DNA of 64,000 nt. It comes from Candidatus Lumbricidiphila eiseniae. Lineage in GTDB: Bacteria; Actinomycetota; Actinomycetes; Actinomycetales; Microbacteriaceae. The notes under the pieces were generated by a model, which worked only from the letters and a program-made list of their open reading frames with translations, did not search any database and was not told the DNA's origin. Of the stretch, positions 52,374 to 62,236 are shown one piece after another; position 1 is the stretch's first letter; each line of letters starts with the position of its first letter. The position numbers were made by a program, and so were the translations under genes. The stretch is taken from NCBI GenBank assembly GCA_002529645.1, contig NAEP01000056.1, positions 49,834 to 113,833 of the forward strand, read 5' to 3'.

Positions 52374-53389
52374 GCCCACTACGTACCGCCGTGGTGGGCT
52401 ATGGTCTCGCCGGGAGCGTCTTTCATGCACCGCTCATCTCGGCCGAGCAGGGGATGTCCCTCGACACGATTGTGACCTCGAACGCCGAACGCGCGGCGCA
52501 TGCGCGAGCACGCTACCGCGGTGTGTGTATCGTCCCCACCGTTGACGAGCTGCTGGCAGATGCCTCAGCCATCGACCTCGTCGTCATCGCCACTCCGACA
52601 CCCGATCACGCGGCGATTGCCGCACGCACCATTGAGCACCGTATCGCCACCGTTGTGGACAAACCCCTCGCGGTGCATGCGGTCGATGCCGAGCGCCTTA
52701 TCGAGGCGGCCGCGGCCGCGGGCGTGTTTCTCACCGTCTTTCAGAATCGCCGCTGGGATGGCGATTTTCTGACCGTGACACGGCTGCTCAGTGAGGGGAC
52801 TCTCGGCGACATCTACCGGTTTGAGTCGAGGTTTGAATGGCTCAATCCCCGACCCAGACCGGCGTGGAAAACTGGTACAAGCGGACTGGACGGTGGAGGT
52901 GTCGCTTATGACCTCGGCGCGCACCTGATTGATCAGGCCCTGCAGCTTTTCGGTCCACCCACCGAGGTGTATGGCGAGTTGCTCACGCACAGTCCCGGGG
53001 CAGTTAACGACGATGACAGTTTTATCGCAATCCACCACGAGTCGGGGGTGCGATCCCACCTGTGGATGAGCAGTCACGTCGCGCAGCGTGGCCCGCGATT
53101 CAGGGTGCTTGGTTCGGCATCCGCGTACACGAAGTGGGGACTCGACCAGCAGGAGTCGCAGCTCGCGAGCGGCATGGATCCGAGCGACGCCCGGTTTGGC
53201 GTGAGCGCTCCCGAAACCTGGGGGGTGCTCGGCCCTGACGGTGACACCAGCCCGGTTCCCACGGAGCGCGGGAGATACACGGAGTTTTACGCGGGGGTGG
53301 TGGCCGCGATCACGGGCGGCGGAACCTCGGTGGATCCGCGGGATGCCGTCGCCGGTGTCCGCATGATCGAGCACCTCCATGCGCAGTGA
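52370..53389 (+). CDS. Gfo/Idh/MocA-family oxidoreductase 2
   Basis: A 339-residue protein. Rossmann motif VVGYGLAGSVFHAPLI (about residues 7-22), VVDKPLAVHAVDAERL with the KP pair near residue 100, FQNRRWDGDFLTV, and GVAYDLGAHLIDQALQLFG with the catalytic-type Asp and His. It differs clearly from the first copy, so the two are not a recent duplication. It is coupled by a 4-base overlap and ends the operon, 283 bp before the next gene. Confidence 0.88.
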   Translation: MSPLRTAVVGYGLAGSVFHAPLISAEQGMSLDTIVTSNAERAAHARARYRGVCIVPTVDELLADASAIDLVVIATPTPDHAAIAARTIEHRIATVVDKPLAVHAVDAERLIEAAAAAGVFLTVFQNRRWDGDFLTVTRLLSEGTLGDIYRFESRFEWLNPRPRPAWKTGTSGLDGGGVAYDLGAHLIDQALQLFGPPTEVYGELLTHSPGAVNDDDSFIAIHHESGVRSHLWMSSHVAQRGPRFRVLGSASAYTKWGLDQQESQLASGMDPSDARFGVSAPETWGVLGPDGDTSPVPTERGRYTEFYAGVVAAITGGGTSVDPRDAVAGVRMIEHLHAQ

Positions 53390-53672
53390 ACCTGATTTCA
53401 CGGGCTTTCCTCCTGTGTCACCCCCGGTCAGCACCTCTGTGCGCAGCAAACCCGGCAGTGTCGGGATGTGCGCGAACACGCGCGAGCAGAGCACCTCCGA
53501 ACCCGGCACCCACCTCAGAATCTGGGGCCCCGGAAAAACACGTGATGGTGCGATTAGAACAGTTAGTGTTTGGATTCGAACAAATATTTGATACCTTGTG
53601 ATCAGGCCTCCACGCCCCGCCCTGCGTTCTCGCACCGGGTATGACGACAACCATCACTGACGAAAGGTTCCC
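53390..53672 (+). promoter_or_regulatory. Leader and control region with AT-rich palindrome
   Basis: The 283-bp gap ends the 50110 operon and begins the 53673 operon. It contains caaatatttg, a perfect 10-bp palindrome at 53581-53590, within a sudden AT-rich stretch (about 53548-53600) suited to a promoter or operator. The words cagcacctctgtgcgcag (about 53429) and gagcacctc recur, echoing the end of the preceding gene. No coding region was recognised. Confidence 0.4.
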
Positions 53673-54425
53673 GTGCCCCTCGAATCCCTCTCGCTGCAGC
53701 TCTACAGCGTTCGCGACGCGATGACAACCGACATCCCAGGCACCCTCGCTCGCGTCGCCGAGATCGGCTTCACCCAGGTTGAGGCCTCCTACACGACGCT
53801 CTCATCAAAGCCCGAATTGCTCCGGTCTATTCGGGCTAACAACCTCACCTCACCAACAATGACGTCTCCGCTGTGTGACGTTGACCGTGACGCGGTCTTT
53901 GCCACAGCACGCGAACTCGGAGCAAAAACGGTCATCGAAACATTCATCCCTGAACCACGCTGGAGCACGCCACACGATGTCGCACACATCGCCGATGAGC
54001 TCAACGCCGCCGCAGAAACCGCCGCGGGTTACGGCCTGTGCGTCGCCTACCACAACCACTGGTGGGAGTTAGAGCACCGCCACGGTGGCACCACCGCCCT
54101 CGAATACCTGGCCGCACGCCTACACCCGGAGGTGCTGCTCGAGATCGACGCGTACTGGGTCGCCGTCGGCGGCGAGAACGTGATCGAACTTATCGGCAGG
54201 CTCTCCGACCGCGTGCACTTCCTGCACCTGAAGGATGGCCCGATCAACCGCGATAACTCGCAACAACTGCCGGCAGGCCGCGGGTCGATGCCGCTGCGGG
54301 ACATTATTGACTCCACGCCCAACCTCAGGGTGGGTGTTATCGAGTTCGATGACTACGCCGGGGACGTGTTCGAGGCGATCGCTGAAAGCCTCTGCTTCCT
54401 CACTCCTCTGGTGTCTGCACGATGA
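53673..54425 (+). CDS. Sugar phosphate isomerase/epimerase (TIM barrel)
   Basis: A 250-residue TIM-barrel protein. LSLQLYSVRDAMTTDIPGTL and VAEIGFTQVEASY start the fold. AYHNHWWELEH with its metal-binding residues, LLEIDAYWVAVGGEN and HFLHLKDGP follow. A GTG start is preceded by GAAAGG. It is short and compact, near the family norm, and overlaps the third Gfo/Idh/MocA gene. Pairing of such isomerases with Gfo/Idh/MocA enzymes is common in pathways that oxidise C3 of a sugar and then eliminate or epimerise. Confidence 0.87.
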   Translation: MPLESLSLQLYSVRDAMTTDIPGTLARVAEIGFTQVEASYTTLSSKPELLRSIRANNLTSPTMTSPLCDVDRDAVFATARELGAKTVIETFIPEPRWSTPHDVAHIADELNAAAETAAGYGLCVAYHNHWWELEHRHGGTTALEYLAARLHPEVLLEIDAYWVAVGGENVIELIGRLSDRVHFLHLKDGPINRDNSQQLPAGRGSMPLRDIIDSTPNLRVGVIEFDDYAGDVFEAIAESLCFLTPLVSAR

Positions 54426-55537
54426 GCAACGCGGGACGCACGGGAATCGGACTCATCGGTTCAGGCACAATCAGTTCCCAGTATCTGCGGAACCTGACCG
54501 CCTTCCCCGATGTCGAGGTGCACATCGTCGCTGATCTCTTCGTGGATAAAGCAGCCGAGCAGGCGGCCGCGTTCGGCGTCAGGGAATCGGGACCACCCGA
54601 GGCCGCTCTGGCACATCCGGACGTTGACATCATCATCAACCTGACGATCCCGGCGGTGCACGCCGAGGTTTCTGCCGCAGCACTAGAATCGGGCAAACAC
54701 GTCTGGACTGAAAAACCGCTCGCACTCGATCGAGCATCCGGTCAGTCGCTGCTCCACCGGGCAGATACCTTGGGTCTGCGCATCGGTGGCGCACCCGACA
54801 CCATCCTGGGTGCCGGGCTGCAGACCGCACGCCGGATAATCGAGCGCGGAGACATCGGCACTCCGCTCACCGGGCTGACCCTGTTCGAGGTTCCCGGCCC
54901 CGCAGACGACCACCGCAACCTTGAGGTACTGCTATCCCACGGTGCCGGTCCCCTGTGGGACATGGGCCCGTACTACCTCACCGCGCTGACCCAGGTCTTT
55001 GGCTCCTTCTGCTCGGTTCAGGCCCGCGGTCGCATCGCTCGCCCCACCCGGGTTATCCAAGTCGGCCCGAAGGCAGGACAGGAAATCACGGTTCAGGTGC
55101 CGACGCACGTGAGCGTGATGACCGAGTTCGAGACAGGACAGCTCGCAACCACCGTATTGAGCTGGGACTGCCCACACCGCCGAATTGGACACATCGAGAT
55201 CGTCGGAACTGAGGGAACACTGAGCATCCCCGACCCGAACGAGTTCGATGGACATCTCGCTATTTGTCACAGGGGCGATAGCGAGTGGACCCCAATCCGC
55301 TCGACAGGTGCCGTGGGTGGGCGGGGCCTGGGGGCACTTGACATCGCCCGCTCCGTTCGCGCCGGTGTCCCCCACCGAGCATCAGGAGAGCTTGCCTACC
55401 ATGTTCTTGACACGATGGTATCAATCACCGAATCCATCGAACGAGGGATGCCCGTCACTGTGCAGAGCCGCGCGCAGAAACCCCTGCCGCTGCCCGAGGG
55501 CTGGGATCCGTACACCCGCACTTTTTCTGATAACTGA
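54422..55537 (+). CDS. Gfo/Idh/MocA-family oxidoreductase 3
   Basis: A 371-residue protein with IGLIGSGTISSQYLRNL (about residues 8-24), HVWTEKPLALDRASGQSLLH with the EKP lysine near 98, and GAGPLWDMGPYYLTALTQVF with the second motif. GAPDTILGAGLQTARRII lies between them. It overlaps the isomerase gene by four bases, and the pair ends the accessory block. The third distinct member in one locus suggests separate oxidation or glycosidase steps. Confidence 0.87.
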   Translation: MSNAGRTGIGLIGSGTISSQYLRNLTAFPDVEVHIVADLFVDKAAEQAAAFGVRESGPPEAALAHPDVDIIINLTIPAVHAEVSAAALESGKHVWTEKPLALDRASGQSLLHRADTLGLRIGGAPDTILGAGLQTARRIIERGDIGTPLTGLTLFEVPGPADDHRNLEVLLSHGAGPLWDMGPYYLTALTQVFGSFCSVQARGRIARPTRVIQVGPKAGQEITVQVPTHVSVMTEFETGQLATTVLSWDCPHRRIGHIEIVGTEGTLSIPDPNEFDGHLAICHRGDSEWTPIRSTGAVGGRGLGALDIARSVRAGVPHRASGELAYHVLDTMVSITESIERGMPVTVQSRAQKPLPLPEGWDPYTRTFSDN

Positions 55538-55565
55538 ATTATTCACCGACCGGCAACGGTCTCGA

Positions 55566-55946
55566 TCACGCGTGTTGATCAGTTGGTCCGGCGTCGCGCT
55601 GCGCAGTGACGGTGCGCGATCGGCGAGCCGATCTCTGATCGAACAGAAGAGCAAGACAGGCACCGAGGGTTGCGGTGAGACTTACGCACGCGATGAGTAG
55701 GTACCCAAACACCTGGAATTTGTCATACGACGGTGCGAACGAGACACCGTTGACAGGGCCGGGAGAGCTAAAGGTCAAGACCAGTGCCAGGAGGACTCCG
55801 AATAGAACGCCGATGAGCACGAAAGAGCGATAGCGCGGAGCCCGCCGCACGAGTACCTGTTCCTCAGTCGAACCGTCACCCGCGACACCGGACGCGCTCA
55901 CCTCGTCGGGGGAAGGCAGCGGGGGTGGAACAGGTGCATCGATCAC
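55566..55946 (-). CDS. Small membrane protein of the purD neighbourhood
   Basis: A 126-residue protein with a Pro-rich cytoplasmic start (APVPPPLPSPDE), then two hydrophobic helices: SFVLIGVLFGVLLALVL near residues 41-57, and QVFGYLLIACVSLTATLGAC near 77-96. A basic tail follows. GTG 55946 is chosen because the Pro-rich start follows it. The longer frame to 56036 has no support. In related genomes a protein of this size often lies by the sterol-carrier-like gene. Function unknown. Confidence 0.65.
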   Translation of the reverse strand: MIDAPVPPPLPSPDEVSASGVAGDGSTEEQVLVRRAPRYRSFVLIGVLFGVLLALVLTFSSPGPVNGVSFAPSYDKFQVFGYLLIACVSLTATLGACLALLFDQRSARRSRTVTAQRDAGPTDQHA

Positions 55947-56078
55947 GAGTCCATTGTCGCATCCCCTACGCTCAGCGCACACCCGCATACCATATCCCTC
56001 TCTCACCGCTCTGCGACAAGACACCGAGTGGATCACCGCTCAGACCGTCGAGATCTCGAGCGACCACTGTGTGAACAC

Positions 56079-56516
56079 TCACTCGGCCAGTGGTAACAGT
56101 TCGCTCAGATCCGCGCGCTGACCCGACGCGTGCACTCGCCCCGCGGCCACCGCGTCAGCCCACGACAACGACCCGGTAACCAGGCACAACCAGGTCGTGG
56201 CATCAGTTTCGACGATATTGGGTGGAGTGCCACGAGTGTGACGCGGACCCGCGACGCACTGAGCAGCACCGTACGGCGGGACCCGCACCTCGACGGTCGC
56301 GCCGGGGGAGCGTTCGGCAATGGTCTGCAGCGTGTACCGCACGGCGAGCGCAAGAGTCCCGGTGCGAAGCGCGGGTGCAGGAACCACCCCAGACCCGGGC
56401 GCAGGCCCGGACGCCAACCCAGGCACCGACACCGAAGCATCCCCATTCGCAACCGACTCACGCCATGCGGTCACCGCAGCGAGGCCCTCCGAGTGGGCAA
56501 TTTTCGCACGGGCCAT
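56079..56516 (-). CDS. Sterol-carrier-family (SCP-like) protein
   Basis: A 145-residue protein. [20 protein letters not shown] followed by [14 protein letters not shown] near residues 55-89 and [20 protein letters not shown] near 105-124 match the actinobacterial SCP-like family found beside purD. An Ala/Pro/Gly linker with repeated GPAPGSG-type sequence separates the N-terminal helix from the core. Ligand and role are unknown. It is divergent from purD across 143 bp. Confidence 0.8.
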   Translation of the reverse strand: MARAKIAHSEGLAAVTAWRESVANGDASVSVPGLASGPAPGSGVVPAPALRTGTLALAVRYTLQTIAERSPGATVEVRVPPYGAAQCVAGPRHTRGTPPNIVETDATTWLCLVTGSLSWADAVAAGRVHASGQRADLSELLPLAE

Positions 56517-56659
56517 AAGGCTATTCTGCCGAGGTGCGCTAGCAGCAACACAATCGCGGTGAGCCCGGCGGGCCTCAAGAGCTATTCGCCGGGATTTGCT
56601 AGGCAGAACACAGAAACGTACAGACCACGCAGCGTGTCTGGTCGGATAACCTGAACAGC

Positions 56660-58024
56660 GTGACGACTACAGGTGCGAAAATCCTTATCCTCGGTTCTGG
56701 GGCACGTGAGCATGCCCTCACCCTCGCGCTGCTGCAGGATGGCACGCCCCACAACATCATCGTCGCACCCGGCAATGCGGGCATCGCGACGACCTGCTCA
56801 ACCGTAGGATCAGTGGCCACCCTCGCACTGAATGACTGCGACCCGGCACTCGTGAGCGAGTTCGCACAGCGCGAGCAGGTTGACCTTGTTGTGATCGGCC
56901 CGGAGGCCCCGCTCGTTGCGGGCGTCGCAGACGCGCTGCGTCGACGCCGGATCCCGGTTTTCGGCCCGAACCGGGCGGCAGCAGCGCTCGAGGGATCAAA
57001 GACCTTCGCGAAGCGGATCATGGAAACAGCCGGTGTTCCGACGGGACGGGCTCAGCTCGCGACATCCCTCGACGCGGTGGCGCTGGCTCTGCACGTATTT
57101 GGCGCGCCCTACGTGGTGAAAGCCGATGGGCTCGCGGCCGGGAAGGGCGTGCTGGTCACACACGATATGGATGCCGCGCTCACACACGCACGCTTCTACC
57201 TGCAACGGGGGCCGGTGCTCGTCGAGGAGTTTCTTGACGGCCCAGAAGTCTCGCTCTTCTTTCTCTCCGACGGCACCACCGTGCTGCCGCTCTCCCCCGC
57301 GCAAGACTACAAGCGCCTTCGCGACGGCGACGAGGGACCAAACACCGGAGGCATGGGTGCCTACTCGCCGTTGCCGTGGCTTGCACACGCGGCAACCGGT
57401 CGGGGCGACACATTTGGCAGCGAAGCTGCCTTCGTCGAAGAGGTAACCGCAACAATCGCACTCCCCACAGTGCGCCAGCTTGCAGCAGAAGGGACGCCGT
57501 TCGTTGGACTGCTCTATGCGGGCCTTATCCTCACCCGCACGGGGGTGAAGGTGATCGAGTTCAACGCCCGCTTCGGCGACCCAGAAACACAGGTTGTATT
57601 GCCCCGGCTGGCGGGATCACTGTACCGGCTCCTGTTCGCGGCGGCAACGGGAGAACTCGCGGGCGAGGCGAAACCGCAGTTCCGCGATGAGGCGGTCATT
57701 TCGGTCGTGCTCGCGAGTGAGGGATACCCCGAGGCACCGATCACGGGACGCCCGATTACGGGTCTGCGGGACGCCTCGAACACCCCCGGCGTGCAGATTC
57801 TGCACGCCGCCACCGCGCGAAACACGGCGTCTTCCGGGGCATCCATGACCGCACTCGGCGAGTCCGATGATGTCGCCCTCCTCGCCACCGGAGGGAGGGT
57901 GCTCAATGTCGTTGCGCGCGGGAGCTCCTTTGCCGGGGCGTCTGAGCGCGCCTACACCGCGCTCGGGCACATTCATCTGGCGGGCGGACAGTACCGTCGT
58001 GACATCGCCGAACGCACCCAGTGA
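56660..58024 (+). CDS. purD: Phosphoribosylamine--glycine ligase
   Basis: PurD makes GAR from phosphoribosylamine, glycine and ATP. The 454-residue protein begins [20 protein letters not shown]-grasp features include [15 protein letters not shown] near residue 153, [20 protein letters not shown], and the family signature RFGDPETQ. The start is GTG 56660 and the length is slightly above the norm of about 420-430, with an Ala/Ser-rich insert near residue 385. It provides the substrate for the route served by purF, purM and purC in this window. Confidence 0.95.
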   Translation: MTTTGAKILILGSGAREHALTLALLQDGTPHNIIVAPGNAGIATTCSTVGSVATLALNDCDPALVSEFAQREQVDLVVIGPEAPLVAGVADALRRRRIPVFGPNRAAAALEGSKTFAKRIMETAGVPTGRAQLATSLDAVALALHVFGAPYVVKADGLAAGKGVLVTHDMDAALTHARFYLQRGPVLVEEFLDGPEVSLFFLSDGTTVLPLSPAQDYKRLRDGDEGPNTGGMGAYSPLPWLAHAATGRGDTFGSEAAFVEEVTATIALPTVRQLAAEGTPFVGLLYAGLILTRTGVKVIEFNARFGDPETQVVLPRLAGSLYRLLFAAATGELAGEAKPQFRDEAVISVVLASEGYPEAPITGRPITGLRDASNTPGVQILHAATARNTASSGASMTALGESDDVALLATGGRVLNVVARGSSFAGASERAYTALGHIHLAGGQYRRDIAERTQ

Positions 58025-58061
58025 CCCAGAGCCGCTCCCTACCTCGGTGCCGCCCGACGTT

Positions 58062-58736
58062 CTACGAGTGACCGGCACCGCACTCTGGACACCACGCGGC
58101 TGCGCGTATCGTCCAGACTCCGGCCTTGGTGGCCGCGACGCGCATGCGGGGTCCTGCGCCCACGGCCATTGCGAGATTGTGCTCGACGAGTTCATCAACC
58201 GTTCGTGAAATATCGGGCATGGCCAGGCCGGTGTGGCGCTCAAGCGAGGAGCCGGTGGTCTCCTCAACGAGGTAGAGGTACACCATGACGATACGGCGTT
58301 CTTCCACCCCAAAAAACCCGCCCGATTCCTGCGGCAGTGCCCACGATGTGGATCTCGGTCGACGACGATGGAACAACAACACCAGGTACAGGCCGTAGAG
58401 CACAAGCGGAATGAGATTGAGAACGTAGGCGAAACGGTACGGCTCTGAGGGGTCATTCCGCCACGCGACTCCGGCAAAAACAAGCCCGCAGATTCCTACG
58501 ATGATCGCCACGTATAGCGTGTACAGCGCAATCCTCGGTTCATCAGGTCGCCCGAATCTCACCTGCCTTACCGCAACCGTAGCAATCTGGCCGGCCACCG
58601 CGAACGCCAAACCAAAGAGACCAAGACTCGCCCCATATCCTGCGGTCACCGCCCCGCCGTACGTCAAAATCGGTGCCACAACCATGAGAACGATGTCACC
58701 TGGTGTAATGACACGCTGCGGAGCTTGGAGATGCAT
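58062..58736 (-). CDS. Membrane protein with C-terminal winged-helix-like domain
   Basis: A 224-residue protein. The N-terminal 130 residues hold four hydrophobic helices, for example GDIVLMVVAPILTYGGAVTA and LYTLYVAIIVGICGLVFAGV. The C-terminal part VMVYLYLVEETTGSSLERHT, then GLAMPDISRTVDELVEHNLA resembles a winged-helix, followed by WCPECGAGHS with a Cys pair. ATG 58736 has GAGGAAA upstream. A membrane-tethered regulator is plausible. It converges with purD and has no clear partner. Confidence 0.65.
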   Translation of the reverse strand: MHLQAPQRVITPGDIVLMVVAPILTYGGAVTAGYGASLGLFGLAFAVAGQIATVAVRQVRFGRPDEPRIALYTLYVAIIVGICGLVFAGVAWRNDPSEPYRFAYVLNLIPLVLYGLYLVLLFHRRRPRSTSWALPQESGGFFGVEERRIVMVYLYLVEETTGSSLERHTGLAMPDISRTVDELVEHNLAMAVGAGPRMRVAATKAGVWTIRAAAWCPECGAGHS

Positions 58737-59281
58737 GATCAGATTTCCTCCCCGGATGAGGTTCGGTGTCACGAACGGTGACGCTCACCGTGTCGCAACA
58801 GTGGCACTCATTAACCCTCCCTGCCTCTGCCACCTCACGCCACTGCTTCGGGCTGAGTCACAGTAGGTTCCGAGCGCTTTCCCAGCGCAAGAGCAGCCAG
58901 CGTTTACAGTCCGTTTACACACACCAGGTCTGCCACCGTGGGCGACACACGGCGCCGGATGCTCCGGGTGTTCTGTCCGCCTCACCCTGCTTGCAGCGAT
59001 CCGCGTCATCGAGAGGCCACGATTTGTCGCACGATCGCCGACAGTAGCGTCAATTTATGACTTTTCGATGGGTGCGGGTTCGCTCACAGAGCGGTTCGCG
59101 GGCGAACAGAAACACACCCGCACAGCAGAACCGGTGCGGTGCCCACGAGTAAGACATCAGCCCGCCTGTACGTACGCCGCGGAACCCCGAACGGCTCCGC
59201 GCTCCGCACCGCATCGCTACCGAAGTTATTCACGCCGAGCTGTCCTTCTATTCGTTGTGACAGCAGGAACATATTCTCGCG
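58737..59281. other. Intergenic region without a recognisable gene
   Basis: About 545 bp. The short ORFs inside have no known domain and atypical composition. A run of seven T on the minus strand near 59290-59296 suggests a frameshift that could have extended the PAS-like frame at 59282 into this region. No RNA gene or strong hairpin was identified. Confidence 0.4.
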
Positions 59282-59527
59282 TCACCAACCAAAAAAACAG
59301 CCCACCGCCGCCTCATCACGGGTCTCGAAATCCACAAACTGCCGCTCCAGCTCTTGTGCCTTGTCAACACCGAGTAGCTCTACTGCACGCTGGCTGTTGT
59401 ACGAGATAGAACCGCTTGCATCGAACGTAATAATCTCTTCAAACAGAACACGCAAAGAGTCAGCCAACACGACCAAAATTTCCTCCCATTCACGTCTGGA
59501 CACTCTTGGAGGCAACGACGCCGTCAC
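59282..59527 (-). pseudogene. PAS-domain-like fragment, probably a relic
   Basis: The frame of up to 81 residues contains ILVVLADSLRVLFEEIITFD, then ASGSISYNSQRAVELLGVDK, which reads like the first strands and helix of a PAS domain (IITFD..G.I..NS.A.ELLG). It stops soon after at GCFFGW, within a T-run that could be a frameshift. No kinase or output domain follows. Start codon and ribosome-binding site are unclear. It may be the stump of a sensor protein. Confidence 0.4.
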
Positions 59528-59673
59528 CTCCGAACACCAAAAACGCGAGGGAACTCACCCCACCCTAGCCCTCAGGCCGAGCAAGCACAATCGAACTCAG
59601 AGGAATTTTTAACTATTTTCCCAGTTCGGTCATTGGTTTCAACATCATTGCTTGTGCTCTTAGGCTTGCTGAT

Positions 59674-60624
59674 GTGAGCAGCGCACAAGAGTTCCCCGGC
59701 TGGGTGCACGTCTATTCCGGAAAAGTTCGCGACCTCTACGTCCCCCGCGGATTGATGACCGACGACGACAGCTGGACCGGCGATCCGCTGCGCGAATCCC
59801 CCGTTGTGCTCGTCGTCGCAAGCGATCGCGTCAGCGCCCTCGACCATATACTCCGTCCCGACATTCCCGGCAAGGGCGCGGTGCTCACGGCGCTGGCTCG
59901 ATGGTGGTTTGCGCAGCTGCGAGACATCCCGAACCATCTGCTTATCGGTGACGAAGAGCTCGGGGGGCATCCGGTGCCCGCGATTCCAGAAACTGTTGCC
60001 GACCGTGCAATGCTCTGCCGCACCCTCGACATGGTGCCGATTGAATGTGTCGTGCGCGGCTACCTCACGGGCGGCGGATGGCGCGACTACCGTGACACGG
60101 GCACCATCGGGGGCATCGCGCTCCCGCCAGGTCTCAGCGACGGTGATCGCCTGCCGGAACCGATCTTCACCCCCGCCTGGAAAGCCCCGCTCGGCGAGCA
60201 CGACGAAAACATCAGTTTCACGCGGATGATCGAACTCGTGGGTGCTCGCACGGCGAATCAGCTGCGCTCTCTCTCGCTTCGGATCTTTGCTGCGGCCTCG
60301 ACAATTGCCGAGCAGCGCGGCCTCCTGCTCGCGGACACCAAGTTCGAGTTCGGCCATGATCGCGCCACGAAAACGCTGACTCTCGGCGATGAAGTGCTCA
60401 CCCCCGACTCCAGCAGATACTGGGATGCCGCGACCTACCGCACCGCCACCGACCCCGCCGCCCGGATGACGAGCTTCGACAAGCAACCCGTGCGAGACTG
60501 GCTCACCACCCACTGGAACCAGCACACCACCGAAATCCCGCCGCCACTATCACACGAGGTGGTCACGCACACCGCTGAGCGTTACCGCTCGCTGCACGAG
60601 AAGCTCACGACTGTTTCAGACTAA
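59674..60624 (+). CDS. purC: Phosphoribosylaminoimidazole-succinocarboxamide synthase
   Basis: PurC joins aspartate to CAIR with ATP. The 316-residue protein has HVYSGKVRDLYVPRG at the start, VASDRVSALDHILRPDIPGK and the signature VIECVVRGYLTGGGWRDY-like segment (PIECVVRGYLTGGGW) near residue 125. LLLADTKFEFGHD and DEVLTPDSSRYW complete the family pattern. GTG 59674 is used with a weak ribosome-binding site. It converges on the MFS exporter with a 10-bp gap. Confidence 0.95.
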   Translation: MSSAQEFPGWVHVYSGKVRDLYVPRGLMTDDDSWTGDPLRESPVVLVVASDRVSALDHILRPDIPGKGAVLTALARWWFAQLRDIPNHLLIGDEELGGHPVPAIPETVADRAMLCRTLDMVPIECVVRGYLTGGGWRDYRDTGTIGGIALPPGLSDGDRLPEPIFTPAWKAPLGEHDENISFTRMIELVGARTANQLRSLSLRIFAAASTIAEQRGLLLADTKFEFGHDRATKTLTLGDEVLTPDSSRYWDAATYRTATDPAARMTSFDKQPVRDWLTTHWNQHTTEIPPPLSHEVVTHTAERYRSLHEKLTTVSD

Positions 60625-60634
60625 GGTCGAAAAC

Positions 60635-62236
60635 TTAGTGCGTCGCGGCCGCGGCCGTATCGCCACTGGTTGCGACACGGTGTCGTTTGATTGATACGAA
60701 GAGGGTGGCTATCACAGTGGCAGCGACAAACACCCAAATCGCCAACCACATGGAGTCAGACATTGCGGCACCGAACATATCACCGAGCCCCTTGGGCAGA
60801 GCCACCCCAGGCTGGAGTGCCTGCTGTGAACTCTGCAACACAAATTTCGGCATGTGAGCGGTCAGCTGTGATGTCATCAGTGCGGCAATAGCGGCCGAAC
60901 CCAACACCGAACCAATCTGTCGGCTCTGGTTAAACACACCCGAGCCCGCCCCGGCCTGGTGCATCGGAAGGTTTCGGGTGACCGTCGTGGCGAGCGGACC
61001 CCATATTCCGGCCATCCCAATTCCCAACAGAGCAGAGGGAAACAGGAACGGAAGTAACTGCACAAACCGACCGGTGTCGCTTACCGGGTCAAAGATGTTT
61101 GCCCTCATAAGCAGCGCATACCACACTGCGGCGAAAGAAACAAGGATGAATCCGGGAACCGCGAACCATCGAACGTCCACCCGGCCGAGTCGTCGTCCCA
61201 CAATCGGCGCGAGTGCACCCATGGTGATCGACATGGGTGTCAACATGAGTGCCGCCTCGGTCGGCTTGAGACCGCACGCAACCTGATAGTAGAAGGCGAG
61301 CGGCAACGGCAAGGCAGTAATGCCAACTCCGACCAGCGTAATAGCAATGTTTGCGAGGGAAAAGTCTCGATCACGAAACAGAGCCAGCGGCATCAGCGGC
61401 TCAGCGCGGTTCTTGGCCTGCCAGAAGATGAAAACCGCGAGGAAACTAATTCCGGTTGTGATCATTCCCCACACGGTGATGGGACCGGTGATCGTGCCCC
61501 AGCGGTACTTTTCACCCTCCTGAATTCCAAACACGAGCAGAAATATGCCGATGCCCGATAACACAACCCCTAGCCAGTCAAAATGACGTATCTGCGTGGG
61601 AAAATTTGGCACCAACCACAGAGCCGCAATAAACGCAATGATTCCGATCGGAACGTTAACGAAGAAAATCCACTCCCAGCCGAGTCCATCGACGAGTACT
61701 CCGCCCAGGAGCGGTCCGATGAGAGTGGCAATACCCGCCGTGGCACCCCAAATTGCCATAGCTGAACCACGCTTGTGCGGCAGAAACATCCGGGTAATAA
61801 CCGACATGGTTTGCGGCGTCATTAGTCCCGCACCAAGACCCTGCACAGCACGCGCGGTAATGAGGCCGTTAATATCACCCGACAGTCCGCACCACAATGA
61901 CGCGACCGTAAAGACCGCCAAACCGAGCAGATACAGGCGCTTGGGGCCGAATCGGTCACCCAGCCGACCGGCAATGAGCAGTGGCACAGCGTAGGCAAGC
62001 AGGTAGGCGCTCGTGATCCACAGCACCGTTGTGACATCCGTAATTTTCAGACTCCGCATAATTGCCGGGTTGGCAACATTTACAATGGTGGTGTCAATGA
62101 GGATCATGAAGAATCCCCCCACCAAAGCCCAGAGGGCTGGCCAGGGATTAAAACCGTCCGGCAGACCCAGGTTCGTTCGGATAGAACCCGTCAGTGTTGG
62201 AACCCCCTCGGTTGACGGGGATGCTGTGTTACTCAA
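60635..62236 (-). CDS. MFS multidrug exporter, DHA2 (EmrB/QacA) family
   Basis: A 533-residue proton antiporter with about 14 membrane helices. IDTTIVNVANPAI (about residues 48-60) is the DHA2 motif in helix 1, GRLGDRFGPKRLYLLGLAVF is motif A, and ITARAVQGLGAGLMTPQTMS is the motif B region. A TTG start follows AAAGGGGAG. A stump of a PadR-type repressor lies just upstream on the same strand, so the exporter may now be free of its regulator. Confidence 0.92.
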   Translation of the reverse strand: MSNTASPSTEGVPTLTGSIRTNLGLPDGFNPWPALWALVGGFFMILIDTTIVNVANPAIMRSLKITDVTTVLWITSAYLLAYAVPLLIAGRLGDRFGPKRLYLLGLAVFTVASLWCGLSGDINGLITARAVQGLGAGLMTPQTMSVITRMFLPHKRGSAMAIWGATAGIATLIGPLLGGVLVDGLGWEWIFFVNVPIGIIAFIAALWLVPNFPTQIRHFDWLGVVLSGIGIFLLVFGIQEGEKYRWGTITGPITVWGMITTGISFLAVFIFWQAKNRAEPLMPLALFRDRDFSLANIAITLVGVGITALPLPLAFYYQVACGLKPTEAALMLTPMSITMGALAPIVGRRLGRVDVRWFAVPGFILVSFAAVWYALLMRANIFDPVSDTGRFVQLLPFLFPSALLGIGMAGIWGPLATTVTRNLPMHQAGAGSGVFNQSRQIGSVLGSAAIAALMTSQLTAHMPKFVLQSSQQALQPGVALPKGLGDMFGAAMSDSMWLAIWVFVAATVIATLFVSIKRHRVATSGDTAAAATH

